A DNA stretch of 16,561 nucleotides from an uncultured Bacteroides sp. (GCF_905207245.1 NZ_CAJLKP010000102.1:1-16561), one strand, 5' to 3'. Positions 1-6,505 are shown, counted from the stretch's first letter. Made by a program: numbers and translations. The notes: generated from the letters alone by a model not told the origin.

Positions 1-55
1 AACCGGGGACACAAGGATTTTCAGTCCTTTGCTCTACCAACTGAGCTATGGCACC
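1..55 (-). tRNA. tRNA-Phe (GAA), 3' part cut off by the window edge
   Basis: Read on the minus strand this begins GGTGCCATAGCTC, then a D-arm with TTGGTAGAG and an anticodon stem AAGGA/TCCTT around the loop CTGAAAA. The anticodon is GAA (plus positions 20-22), which decodes Phe. The 5' acceptor strand, D-arm, anticodon arm and start of the T-arm are visible; the rest of the T-arm and the 3' acceptor strand lie before position 1. A good promoter lies just upstream. Confidence 0.95.
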
Positions 56-72
56 TTCTCCGTTTGCGGGTG

Positions 73-104
73 CAAAGATAAATAGTTTTTTTTATACAGC
101 CAAA
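73..104 (-). promoter_or_regulatory. Bacteroides-type promoter of tRNA-Phe
   Basis: On the minus strand TTTG (104-101) is followed after 20 nt by TATCTTTG (80-73). This fits the Bacteroides sigma-ABfr pattern TTTG-N19-21-TAnnTTTG. Transcription would start about 10 nt before the tRNA 5' end. Confidence 0.8.
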
Positions 105-111
105 GGATTCC

Positions 112-167
112 TGAAAAAATAAAAGAAAAATCCCTCTTGCATTCGGTTTCTGCTGACGCAAGAGGGA
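112..167 (-). terminator. Rho-independent terminator of mdh
   Basis: A 10-bp perfect stem pairs TCCCTCTTGC (131-140) with GCAAGAGGGA (158-167). On the minus strand it is followed by a T-rich tract (130 to about 112). It lies just after the mdh stop codon and before the tRNA promoter, so it insulates the two. Confidence 0.85.
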
Positions 168-210
168 ATCTCTGGTTAGGAGTTGTGGGGGATATCCCGT
201 TTATATGGAT

Positions 211-1212
211 TTAGTCAATGTTCGGGTTGATGCTCTTCCAGTCTTTGATGGCAGGAAGCACTCCCATTTCAATCACTTCGTCGCGCAACTTGCAGAGGTG
301 GGCGTAGCTTTCTTTCAGTTTAGCCTCTTCTTCCGGAGTGCCTTTCAGCTCTTTGTAGTGCACGCCGTCTTTGTTGATTTCCGTTTCCATAGCCATCATG
401 ATATGGTCGAAACCATGGCTGTGCACATATGTGCCGGCAGGCCAGCGGAAAGGTTTACCACCCATGGCGGCGGCAATCATTTCGATAGAAACATAAGCCG
501 GGCTTTGGAAAGAAGAACGTCCGCGAAGGTTGATGATGTTCGCACCACCTTTGGTTACCTTGGTCTGGATTTCAGCCCATTGCTCGGCAGTAAGGGCAGG
601 TGTGCCGATGATGTCCAACAACGGTTTGCCGTCTACTTTTGCGGTGGAAGCGTAAACTGCCATCTGTTCTCCATGTCCGCCATACGTACGGCAGTTCTCT
701 ACTTTATCAGGAGAGATGTGGAAGTGTTTGGCAAGTTCGCTGCGCAGGCGGGTACTGTCGAGAGCGGCGAGTGTGGTCACTTGTGAAGGTTTCAGTCCGG
801 CATACAGCAAAGTGATTAATCCGGTGATATCGGCAGGGTTGAAAATAACTACCACATGTTTCACGTCCGGACAGTAAGCCTTTACGTTCTTACCGAATTC
901 TTCGGCAATGGCAGCATTACCTTTCAATAGGTCTTCACGCGTCATGCCAGCTTTGCGGGCGGCACCACCCGAAGATACGATGTACTTGGCACCGGTCAAC
1001 GCTTCTTTGATATCAGAAGTGTAAGTGAGGTTCAATCCCTCAAAACCGCAGTGGAACATTTCTTCGGCCACACCTTCCAGTCCCGGACCGTAAGGGTCGT
1101 ACAGACAGATGTTGGGGGTCAGGTGCATCATGATGGCAGTTTGTGCCATGTTTGAGCCGATCATTCCGGCTGCTCCTACAATCGTAAGCTTTTCGTTTGT
1201 TAGAAATTCCAT
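211..1212 (-). CDS. mdh: malate dehydrogenase
   Basis: NAD-dependent malate dehydrogenase (333 aa) interconverts malate and oxaloacetate in the cytoplasm, in the reductive succinate/fumarate branch used by anaerobic Bacteroides. The N-terminal Rossmann fold shows the dinucleotide motif GAAGMIG at 13-19. Substrate-binding arginines sit in ARKAGMTR (R86, R92), followed by N125 in FNPAD, the D152/R155 pair in LDSTR and the catalytic H180 in GGHGEQ. Length and motif order fit the LDH/MDH superfamily and no key residue is missing. The chosen start gives MEFLTNEKLTIVGAAG, with the Rossmann strand right at the N-terminus. The gene appears monocistronic, with a terminator downstream and a candidate -7 element upstream. 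Confidence 0.95.
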   Translation of the reverse strand: MEFLTNEKLTIVGAAGMIGSNMAQTAIMMHLTPNICLYDPYGPGLEGVAEEMFHCGFEGLNLTYTSDIKEALTGAKYIVSSGGAARKAGMTREDLLKGNAAIAEEFGKNVKAYCPDVKHVVVIFNPADITGLITLLYAGLKPSQVTTLAALDSTRLRSELAKHFHISPDKVENCRTYGGHGEQMAVYASTAKVDGKPLLDIIGTPALTAEQWAEIQTKVTKGGANIINLRGRSSFQSPAYVSIEMIAAAMGGKPFRWPAGTYVHSHGFDHIMMAMETEINKDGVHYKELKGTPEEEAKLKESYAHLCKLRDEVIEMGVLPAIKDWKSINPNID

Positions 1213-1266
1213 AACTTTTATCTATTTAAAGGTGAATAGTATTTTCTTATTTTTGATTTCCCGCTA

Positions 1267-1274
1267 CAAAAATA
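1267..1274 (-). promoter_or_regulatory. Candidate -7 element of mdh
   Basis: On the minus strand TATTTTTG matches the Bacteroides -7 consensus TAnnTTTG, about 55 nt upstream of the mdh start. I see no clear TTTG at the -33 position, so this is a half-site call. Confidence 0.45.
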
Positions 1275-1404
1275 ACTGTTTTCCAGGAGATTTGTTCATA
1301 GAAAAAAGTTATGGGTTAGATTGAAAAGTTATTCCTTATACTAATCTTTGCTTAAAAGCGAGGATAAGCCGCACCTCTGCGTTATTAAAAATAAGCAAGC
1401 TTAT

Positions 1405-1435
1405 TTTGTACTGCTTTCGGTTTGCATTATCTTTG
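1405..1435 (+). promoter_or_regulatory. Upstream duplicated promoter (P2) of the S1-like gene
   Basis: TTTG (1405-1408), a 19-nt gap, then TATCTTTG (1428-1435). This is the same arrangement as the proximal promoter, produced by the tandem duplication. A transcript from here would carry an extra leader of about 80 nt. Confidence 0.6.
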
Positions 1436-1486
1436 CTCAAAAGCGAAGATAAGCTGCACCTTAGCATTAAAAATAAGCAAGCTTAT

Positions 1487-1517
1487 TTTGTACTGCCTTC
1501 GGTTTGCATTATCTTTG
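1487..1517 (+). promoter_or_regulatory. Proximal promoter (P1) of the S1-like gene
   Basis: TTTG (1487-1490), 19 nt, then TATCTTTG (1510-1517), a full match to the Bacteroides promoter consensus. The predicted start site near 1523 leaves a leader of only about 12 nt before the ATG at 1536. This rules out the longer reading frame that opens upstream, because that frame would include the promoter itself. Confidence 0.8.
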
Positions 1518-1535
1518 TCCCAAACGAAAGAAGTT

Positions 1536-2384
1536 ATGAGCATCGAATTAGGAAGATTCAATACCTTAAAGGTAGTCAAAGAAGTGGAGTTCGGCATGTA
1601 TCTGGATGGCGGTGAGGATGGAGAAATCCTGCTTCCTCTGCGCTATGTGCCCGAAGGTTGCCAGCCGGGAGATGAACTGAACGTATTCATCTATCTGGAT
1701 AGCGAGGAGCGTCTGGTTGCCACCACGCTGACGCCACTGGTGCAGGTGGGTGAGTTTGCCTGTCTGGAAGTGGCATGGGTGAACGAGTATGGCGCATTTC
1801 TCAACTGGGGCTTGATGAAAGACCTCTTCGTCCCCTTCCGTGAACAGAAGATGAAGATGCAAGTGGGGAATAAATACGTCATTTATGCTCATCTGGATGA
1901 TGAAAGCTATCGCATAGTGGCTTCTGCCAAAGTGGACCGCTACCTTTCTAAAGAGGCGGCCCCCTATGAGGCGGGGGATGAAGTGAACATCCTTATCTGG
2001 CAGAAGACAGATTTAGGTTTCAAGGCTATCATTGAGAATAAGTATAGCGGTTTGTTGTATGATAGTGAGATATTCCAGTCCCTCCGTACGGGTGATAGAT
2101 TGAAAGCTTTCATCAAGCAAGTGCGTGAGGATGGCAAGATTGACCTGGTGCTTCAGAAACCGGGATTTGAGAAAGTGGATGACTTCTCTAAAACCCTGCT
2201 GCAATATATAAAGGATAACGGCGGACGGATTTATCTGAATGATAAAAGTCCGGCAGATGAAATCTACTCTACCTTCGGGGTCAGCAAGAAGACCTTTAAG
2301 AAAGGGGTGGGCGATCTTTATAAAAAACATCTCATCCTCTTGCAGGAAGATGGAATCACGTTGGCAAAGCCCCTGAAGTCCTAA
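1536..2384 (+). CDS. CvfB/YitL-like S1-domain RNA-binding protein
   Basis: A cytoplasmic RNA-binding protein of the CvfB/YitL family (282 aa), which combines S1-type OB folds with a C-terminal winged helix. Visible here are three successive beta-rich S1-like segments (about residues 1-60, 65-130 and 140-215) with patterns such as GAFLNWGLMKDLFVPF and KYSGLLYDSEI, then a winged-helix-like end (about 225-282) with GVSKKTFKKGVGDLYKK. Family members bind RNA, and in staphylococci CvfB affects virulence gene expression; the target here is unknown. The start at 1536 (MSIELGRFN) was preferred to an in-frame ATG 38 codons upstream because the proximal promoter lies between them. The gene stands alone between tandem promoters and a terminator. 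Confidence 0.88.
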   Translation: MSIELGRFNTLKVVKEVEFGMYLDGGEDGEILLPLRYVPEGCQPGDELNVFIYLDSEERLVATTLTPLVQVGEFACLEVAWVNEYGAFLNWGLMKDLFVPFREQKMKMQVGNKYVIYAHLDDESYRIVASAKVDRYLSKEAAPYEAGDEVNILIWQKTDLGFKAIIENKYSGLLYDSEIFQSLRTGDRLKAFIKQVREDGKIDLVLQKPGFEKVDDFSKTLLQYIKDNGGRIYLNDKSPADEIYSTFGVSKKTFKKGVGDLYKKHLILLQEDGITLAKPLKS

Positions 2385-2429
2385 ACGGATTAGGGAAATC
2401 CCTATATAAGAATAGAGAGAAACAAGCGG

Positions 2430-2456
2430 ATAGGGGATAATCTTCCCCTATTTTTG
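2430..2456 (+). terminator. Rho-independent terminator of the S1-like gene
   Basis: An 8-bp stem pairs ATAGGGGA (2430-2437) with TCCCCTAT (2444-2451) around a 6-nt loop, followed by a T run. It lies 45 nt after the stop codon. The sequence TATTTTTG at 2449-2456 also matches a Bacteroides -7 box, so the end of this terminator could double as the promoter of the next gene. Confidence 0.75.
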
Positions 2457-2505
2457 TTTCCAACAAAGATATAGATATTCATCAACTAAGTAAAAAGACG
2501 CTATC

Positions 2506-3483
2506 ATGAAACGAATATTATTTATCCTGCTTGCCACCTTGAGTACTGCTGTTTGCAGTGCAGGCACGGACGCTATGAGTAATAGCAAAGTACGTAAGGA
2601 AACCCGTTTCCTCACTGATAAAATGGCTTACGAGCTGAACCTGAATACCGAGCAATACAATGATGTATATGAAATCAATTATGACTTCATCTCCGGTGTA
2701 CGCTATCTGATGGATGATGTGTTGCGCGGCGAAGAATGGGCGCTCAATCGCTACTACGACTATCTGGATGTGCGCAATGACGACCTCCGTTGGGTGCTGA
2801 ACAGTGGGCAATATGGCCGCTTCATACAGGCTGAATACTTCTACCGGCCCATCTATACCAGTGGAAACCGTTGGTATTTCCGTGTTTACGTCACGTATAC
2901 CAATCATAACCATTTCTACTTCCCCCGTCCCTATCACTATCGCACGTATGTGGGCGGACACTATCGCACGCATTATAATAATTCAAGCTATTACCGCGGA
3001 CGCTACAAACATCCCTATTATAATGGCTCTTACCGCATCCGCGACCATAAGTCCTACACTACGCACCGCCGTTCTGATTTCGGGTCTGTAACCGTACGTC
3101 CGGGCTCTAACCGTGCGCCGGCGAGGGATGATGTATACACCACCCGCCGCAGCAGTTCGAGCACCAATCGCTCCGGCACTACAGGCACCACCCGCCGTGA
3201 AAGTACGAACAGTAATGCTACCACTAATCGCAATAACAGTTCACGCGGCAACAGTAGCAGTTCACGGACTAATACCAATAGCTCTCGCAGCAGTAGCACC
3301 ACACGCAGCAATAACAGTACACGCCGCAGTACTACCACTACCAAACCGAGCACGGAGCGCAAAGAGAACAGTTCTTCCAGCGTGCGGAGTTCCTCAGGAA
3401 GCAGTACTCGCAGCAGTGGTTCTTCTTCTACAAGAGGCAGTAATTCCAGTAGTTCCAGCCGCTCTTCAGGCGACCGCCGCTAA
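2506..3483 (+). CDS. Secreted protein with Spy-like helix and Ser/Thr/Arg/Asn-rich low-complexity tail
   Basis: A 325-aa protein with a Sec signal peptide (about 1-19, hydrophobic ILFILLATLSTAV followed by CSA). Residues about 30-110 are alpha-helical, including AYELNLNTEQYNDVYEIN, a pattern that loosely recalls the LTxxQ motif of Spy/CpxP-type periplasmic proteins. An aromatic His/Tyr/Arg-rich section (about 110-190) follows with many HYR, YYRGRY and HRR groups. The last ~130 residues are almost only Ser, Thr, Arg, Asn and Gly, so they are probably disordered and strongly basic. Hypothetical proteins of this type are known in Bacteroides, but I assign no function. It is likely periplasmic or surface-exposed. 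The repetitive AGC/AGT/CGC codons make the tail prone to slippage. Confidence 0.75.
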   Translation: MKRILFILLATLSTAVCSAGTDAMSNSKVRKETRFLTDKMAYELNLNTEQYNDVYEINYDFISGVRYLMDDVLRGEEWALNRYYDYLDVRNDDLRWVLNSGQYGRFIQAEYFYRPIYTSGNRWYFRVYVTYTNHNHFYFPRPYHYRTYVGGHYRTHYNNSSYYRGRYKHPYYNGSYRIRDHKSYTTHRRSDFGSVTVRPGSNRAPARDDVYTTRRSSSSTNRSGTTGTTRRESTNSNATTNRNNSSRGNSSSSRTNTNSSRSSSTTRSNNSTRRSTTTTKPSTERKENSSSSVRSSSGSSTRSSGSSSTRGSNSSSSSRSSGDRR

Positions 3484-3502
3484 GCAAAAAATGAGCGAAT
3501 TG

Positions 3503-3534
3503 TTTGTGTATCTGCCAAATAATTCGTTACTTTG
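3503..3534 (+). promoter_or_regulatory. Probable rplS promoter
   Basis: TTTG (3503-3506), 20 nt, then TTACTTTG (3527-3534), one mismatch from TAnnTTTG. The start site near 3541 leaves an ~80-nt leader before rplS. The leader contains ACATA...TATGT and CGTTGTAACG pairings, but I cannot assign them to a known ribosomal-protein leader. Confidence 0.6.
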
Positions 3535-3621
3535 CACCGCTTTCGCGCAATCGCTGTCAGGACATAGAGAGAAGCCTGGTATGTTGCGTTGTAACGATCA
3601 AACATTTTAAGAATAATAACA

Positions 3622-3975
3622 ATGGATTTAATTAAAATTGCAGAAGAAGCATTTGCTACCGGTAAACAACACCCGAGCTTCAAAGCAGGTGACACTGTTA
3701 CAGTAGCATATCGTATTGTCGAAGGTAACAAAGAACGTGTACAGTTGTACCGTGGTGTTGTTATCAAGATTGCCGGTCACGGAGAAAAGAAGCGTTTCAC
3801 TGTACGCAAGATGTCCGGTACTGTAGGTGTAGAACGTATTTTCCCAATTGAATCACCGGCTATCGATAACATCGAGGTGAACAAGGTAGGTAAGGTTCGT
3901 CGCGCTAAATTGTACTACCTGCGTGCTCTTACCGGTAAGAAAGCAAGAATTAAAGAAAAAAGAGTTAACAAGTAA
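3622..3975 (+). CDS. rplS: 50S ribosomal protein L19
   Basis: The 117-aa product is bacterial ribosomal protein L19, which sits at the 30S-50S interface (bridge B8 region) of the 70S ribosome. Typical signatures are FKAGDTVTVAYRIVEGNKERVQ near the N-terminus, YRGVVIKI, FTVRKMSGTVGVERIFP and the C-terminal basic segment VGKVRRAKLYYLRALTGKKARIKEK. Length and motif order are standard. The gene has its own promoter and terminator and is not next to trmD, so it appears to be monocistronic here. Confidence 0.98.
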   Translation: MDLIKIAEEAFATGKQHPSFKAGDTVTVAYRIVEGNKERVQLYRGVVIKIAGHGEKKRFTVRKMSGTVGVERIFPIESPAIDNIEVNKVGKVRRAKLYYLRALTGKKARIKEKRVNK

Positions 3976-4000
3976 TCTGTTAATCTCTAATTTCGAGATA

Positions 4001-4035
4001 AAAAAGGGAGGCCGATTCGTTGGTTTCCCTTTTTT
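4001..4035. terminator. Bidirectional terminator between rplS and the DUF6266 gene
   Basis: AAAAAGGGAGGCC (4001-4013) pairs with GGTTTCCCTTTTT (4022-4034), including two G-U pairs, around an 8-nt loop. It has an A run on one side and a T run on the other, so it can act in both directions. The TAA stop of the minus-strand gene (4036-4034) touches the stem. Confidence 0.85.
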
Positions 4036-4846
4036 ATTGCAATATATGGTAGCTGACATTCAGTGCCTTACAAGAAGTTAACTTCCTGTCAGCAAGGAGT
4101 TGACTTCTTGTCGACAGGGAGTTAACTTCTTGTATGCAGGGAGTTGAGAGGTTGAGATTAGAGTGGTGGGAGATGGGTTTCATTTCCATTTCTACCTCGT
4201 CTTCCGGTGCGGAAATTACGGAGACAGGCAGACAGATGCTGTTGGCTACACAGCTTCCGTCGGCACTGCAAAAGCTGAGGTAGGCTACCAGTTCGTCATC
4301 CTGCCAATTATCCGGAAGTGCCAGTTCTGCGTGCTTGTCGGAGCGCAAGGCGGCTTCGGCGTTGTAGACGGCTGCTTCCTTATCTTTGTTGTACACCAAC
4401 AGCATGGCTATGTCTGTGTCTTCTGCATTTCCTGTGCCGCTATTATCGTGCCAGTTGAAGGTCATTTTACTTCTATCCTGCGTGGCTGTACCTTCGAATA
4501 CGGGCATCAGGGTTCCCATAGAGACCAGTGCCCGGTTGAAGTCAATCGCAATATCTTTTCCACTGCCCGTCACGGCTCTTTTCAGTGTGTAGGACATGGC
4601 GGCATTGAACGCGGATTTATCCTGTGTAAATTCTTTATAACCCATACGTATAAAGGGTTTTATTGTTTTCAGGAAGTTGAATGCTGTGGCAAATTTGCCC
4701 CGTTGCTCCTGCTGCCGAGGTGTACGTGGATTGCTGACTTTGGCGGCATGTGCGCGTATATAGTAGTTTGATTTCCAACGGAAACCGACTATCGGTCCCA
4801 CTTTGCCGGAGAATCCTCCGAGAATGCCTTGATTGATAATTCCCAT
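4034..4846 (-). CDS. DUF6266 family protein with a repeat-encoded C-terminal extension
   Basis: The 270-aa product begins with the Bacteroidota DUF6266 signature: GILGGFSGKVGPIVGFRWK (8-26) followed by NPRTPRQQEQRGKF (39-52). The function of the family is unknown. No signal peptide or membrane segment is evident. Residues ~120-220 form a beta-rich region (TFNWHDNSGTGNAEDTDIAMLLVYN). The last ~38 residues (from about 233) are encoded by a 22-bp tandem repeat and read as Ser/Leu-rich sequence unlike the rest; from memory the family usually ends earlier, near 210-220 aa, so this tail looks added. The gene is convergent with rplS and shares its terminator. Confidence 0.85.
   Translation of the reverse strand: MGIINQGILGGFSGKVGPIVGFRWKSNYYIRAHAAKVSNPRTPRQQEQRGKFATAFNFLKTIKPFIRMGYKEFTQDKSAFNAAMSYTLKRAVTGSGKDIAIDFNRALVSMGTLMPVFEGTATQDRSKMTFNWHDNSGTGNAEDTDIAMLLVYNKDKEAAVYNAEAALRSDKHAELALPDNWQDDELVAYLSFCSADGSCVANSICLPVSVISAPEDEVEMEMKPISHHSNLNLSTPCIQEVNSLSTRSQLLADRKLTSCKALNVSYHILQ
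4077..4148. repeat. 22-bp tandem repeat (about 3.3 units) in the DUF6266 3' end
   Basis: Units at 4077-4098, 4099-4120 and 4121-4142 each begin GTTAACTTC or GTTGACTTC and end GCAAGGA or GCAGGGA/GACAGGGA, with a partial unit at 4143-4148. The first unit together with its left flank makes a near-perfect palindrome around GTTAAC (CAAGAAGTTAACTTCCTG). Twenty-two is not a multiple of three, so successive units are read in different frames. Confidence 0.85.
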
Positions 4847-4884
4847 GTTATCGTGTTTTTAAGTTACTTATTTTTGTTATTGCG

Positions 4885-4892
4885 CAAATATA
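4885..4892 (-). promoter_or_regulatory. Candidate -7 element of the DUF6266 gene
   Basis: On the minus strand TATATTTG matches TAnnTTTG about 40 nt upstream of the start codon. The -33 region contains ATTGAT but no TTTG at the ideal distance. Confidence 0.45.
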
Positions 4893-4996
4893 TGGAAAAG
4901 GATTCTTATCAATCCTATCCATGTGATTTTTGCGTTAATTTGCGTCGTTTTGCGTAGTTGGTAAATTTGTCTTTTCTGGTGTATGATGGTTTATCC

Positions 4997-5103
4997 GCAT
5001 TATACCCGGAATGCACTTGCTCCGTACCAAGGCCGTAGTTTCTTCGCTTAGGGGTACCTGTGAGTGGAGAAGGTACGGAGCAAGTACATTCAGGGTATAA
5101 TGC
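4997..5103. repeat. 107-bp imperfect inverted repeat forming a long hairpin
   Basis: The 32-nt arms 4997-5028 and 5072-5103 are inverted repeats with only two mismatches; the outer ends are GCATTATACCC and GGGTATAATGC. Between them TTCTTCGCTTA (5040-5050) pairs with TGAGTGGAGAA (5061-5071), allowing G-U, around a loop holding GGTACC. The whole folds as a long hairpin with one one-sided bulge (5029-5039). There is no T run, so it is not a normal terminator. It could be a MITE or REP-like element. Confidence 0.8.
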
Positions 5104-5357
5104 AATTATAATCCAAATGAATAAAACAATCGTCTAAATCTTCTTTTAAATCATGTTGTTATATGTTTTTCTCATTTTTATGGGGTATTTTTGCATTCTG
5201 TAAAAAGGAAGTAAATCAGTATGTTTGGTTAATAGAGGTGATTGATTGTATGTCATATCCTTTGTGTTGCGGATGTGGAGGATAATCTCTATTCTTATAA
5301 TTTTTCGGAACTTTAATGAAGGCTTTCTGTCGTGCTTTATCTTTAAAGATGTTTGTG

Positions 5358-5365
5358 TACTTTTG
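5358..5365 (+). promoter_or_regulatory. Candidate -7 element of the regulator gene
   Basis: TACTTTTG is a full match to TAnnTTTG and lies 24 nt upstream of the ATG at 5390. The expected -33 region (TGCTTTAT) lacks a TTTG, which could mean activator-dependent transcription. Confidence 0.5.
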
Positions 5366-5389
5366 CAGAATAAATGACTTATTTATATA

Positions 5390-6451
5390 ATGAAACACTA
5401 TCGACAAATATTATATGTATTGGAGGGAATATTGATTCTCGTAATAGGAATGCTTGCTTTTCAGGTTTATGAGAGCGGAGTGGAAGGACGTAGGATATGT
5501 AAGCAGAAAGCAGAAGCTTCATTGAAATCTGCGACAGAACTTTGGGTGAACCGGGAGTTTGATAAACTTGGAATTCCGTATTCTTTTAGCGGAGGTGAGG
5601 AGAAAGTGAAAAGTAAGAAACGTCGTATGGTGCTGGCTGAAGGAGAAATGGTAGTAGCGGTTGATTCGATAAAGGAAAGAAAGCGATTGATTTTTTCATG
5701 GGTGTTAAGTTCAAAAGCTCGTATATTACTATTGTTGGATACACTCTCTGTTGATCTTTTAAATGAGTTGTGGCAAAAAGATATAGACGGTATACAATCA
5801 TATTGTACTTCTGCTCTCGTGTTGCAATCTGAGCTACCGGGTGACAGGAACGGAAAAAGGTTTATGGCTGGTGATTCAATACTGATGACTGATAAGTTCA
5901 AGTTAGGAACTTACTATTTAGATGATATGTATTTTCTTGAATTGACGGCTTATCTTTCAGTACCGTCTCCTTGGTTCTGTGCCGATTGGAGAAAGAATGG
6001 GATTATAGCTTGTTTTACTATTATTGCCCTTTGCTTGTGTGTATTTATCCTACTTTTTTTGCATAACCGGAAAAAAGAGGATAACGATGAAGCAAATAGC
6101 TCGGATGATGTTGTGTTATACATTTCTGAAAAGAAATATAAAATAGGTGGAGTTATTTTTGATGAGGAAGCGTGTACGCTTACTTTTGAAGATAAAGTGG
6201 TGAATTGTACAGGGCAAGCATATAAGCTGCTATCTGCATTTATTCATACGAAGCATCATTTCTTATCAAACGACCGGGTTGTTGCGATTTGTGGCTGGTG
6301 TCCTCAACATATCGGTATTGATGGTAAAAGAAGAGTGACCATAAGCCATCTTAGGACGTTTCTTGACAGTGAAAAGTCACATGTGAAAATAGAATCCGGT
6401 AAAAATAAACAAAATGAGTTAGGCTTTTATTTGTTTGTTGAAAAAAGATAA
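5390..6451 (+). CDS. Membrane-spanning one-component regulator (periplasmic sensor plus OmpR/PhoB-like winged helix)
   Basis: A 353-aa protein with a transmembrane helix at about 6-26 (ILYVLEGILILVIGMLAF), a ~175-residue probably periplasmic region (27-203), a second helix at about 204-225 (GIIACFTIIALCLCVFILLF) and a cytoplasmic C-terminal domain (about 243-352). That domain has the Trans_reg_C layout: beta strands, GQAYKLLSAFI helix, recognition helix RVTISHLRTFL (315-325) and a final hairpin ending GFYLFVEKR. It resembles ToxR-like regulators in logic, but with the DNA-binding domain at the C-terminus. No receiver or kinase domain is present, so it would sense a periplasmic signal directly. 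It sits 136 bp before the first NVEALA peptide gene, separated by a strong terminator, and is the obvious candidate controller of the locus; targets are inferred. Confidence 0.8.
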   Translation: MKHYRQILYVLEGILILVIGMLAFQVYESGVEGRRICKQKAEASLKSATELWVNREFDKLGIPYSFSGGEEKVKSKKRRMVLAEGEMVVAVDSIKERKRLIFSWVLSSKARILLLLDTLSVDLLNELWQKDIDGIQSYCTSALVLQSELPGDRNGKRFMAGDSILMTDKFKLGTYYLDDMYFLELTAYLSVPSPWFCADWRKNGIIACFTIIALCLCVFILLFLHNRKKEDNDEANSSDDVVLYISEKKYKIGGVIFDEEACTLTFEDKVVNCTGQAYKLLSAFIHTKHHFLSNDRVVAICGWCPQHIGIDGKRRVTISHLRTFLDSEKSHVKIESGKNKQNELGFYLFVEKR

Positions 6452-6477
6452 GTGGTATATTTTCAGTTGAAAAAGGG

Positions 6478-6505
6478 GGCGTAAGAATTTTCTTACGCCT
6501 TTTTT
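6478..6505 (+). terminator. Rho-independent terminator of the regulator gene
   Basis: A perfect 10-bp stem pairs GGCGTAAGAA (6478-6487) with TTCTTACGCC (6490-6499), followed by six T. It can be extended by the A run upstream pairing with the T run. It separates the regulator from the peptide/lipoprotein genes. Confidence 0.92.

Larger units (their letters stand above)
1344..1517 (+). repeat. Tandem duplication of an ~83-bp promoter segment
   Basis: Copy A (1344-1428, 85 bp) and copy B (1429-1510, 82 bp) are adjacent direct repeats. Both begin ATCTTTGCT, contain AATAAGCAAGCTTATTTTGTA and end CTTCGGTTTGCATT. They differ by a few substitutions and a 3-nt indel near TCTGCGTTATT/TTAGCATT. The start of a third copy (ATCTTTG) completes the second -7 box. 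Each full copy therefore provides a TTTG...TATCTTTG promoter. The inner palindrome AAGCAAGCTT is also repeated. Confidence 0.85.
4847..5389. other. 543-bp intergenic region with a hairpin element and no gene
   Basis: No credible coding sequence was found on either strand. Contents are a minus-strand -7 box at 4885-4892, three TTTGCGT direct repeats at exactly 10-bp spacing (4929-4935, 4939-4945, 4949-4955), a large inverted repeat at 4997-5103, a plus-strand TATTTTTG at 5186-5193 with no partner, and a TACTTTTG box at 5358-5365 that is the likely promoter of the regulator gene. The region marks the change from housekeeping to AT-rich accessory DNA. Confidence 0.6.

Noticed and set aside
205..786. 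Plus-strand open frame of 193 codons over mdh
   Set aside because: It is the antisense shadow of a clear malate dehydrogenase and has no recognisable family features.
1422..1535. 38-codon N-terminal extension of the S1-like protein
   Set aside because: It would be encoded by the duplicated promoter DNA itself; the proximal promoter gives a start near 1523 and the protein fits the family from 1536.
3054..3610. Alternative-frame open frames over the Ser/Thr/Arg-rich tail
   Set aside because: Repetitive AGC/CGC codons keep all frames open; only the frame at 2506 has a signal peptide and a folded-looking N-terminus.
4077..4148. CRISPR-like array
   Set aside because: The units are adjacent 22-bp tandem repeats with no spacers and no cas genes nearby.
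4163..4771. Plus-strand open frame of 202 codons opposite the DUF6266 gene
   Set aside because: It lies fully opposite a well supported DUF6266 gene and its composition is that of an antisense shadow.
5186..5193. TATTTTTG as a second regulator promoter
   Set aside because: No TTTG at the -33 distance and about 200 nt from the gene, while a closer -7 box exists at 5358-5365.
5216..5407. 63-codon minus-strand open frame before the regulator
   Set aside because: It overlaps the regulator's probable promoter and start, has no motif or signal peptide, and is low-complexity AT-rich sequence.
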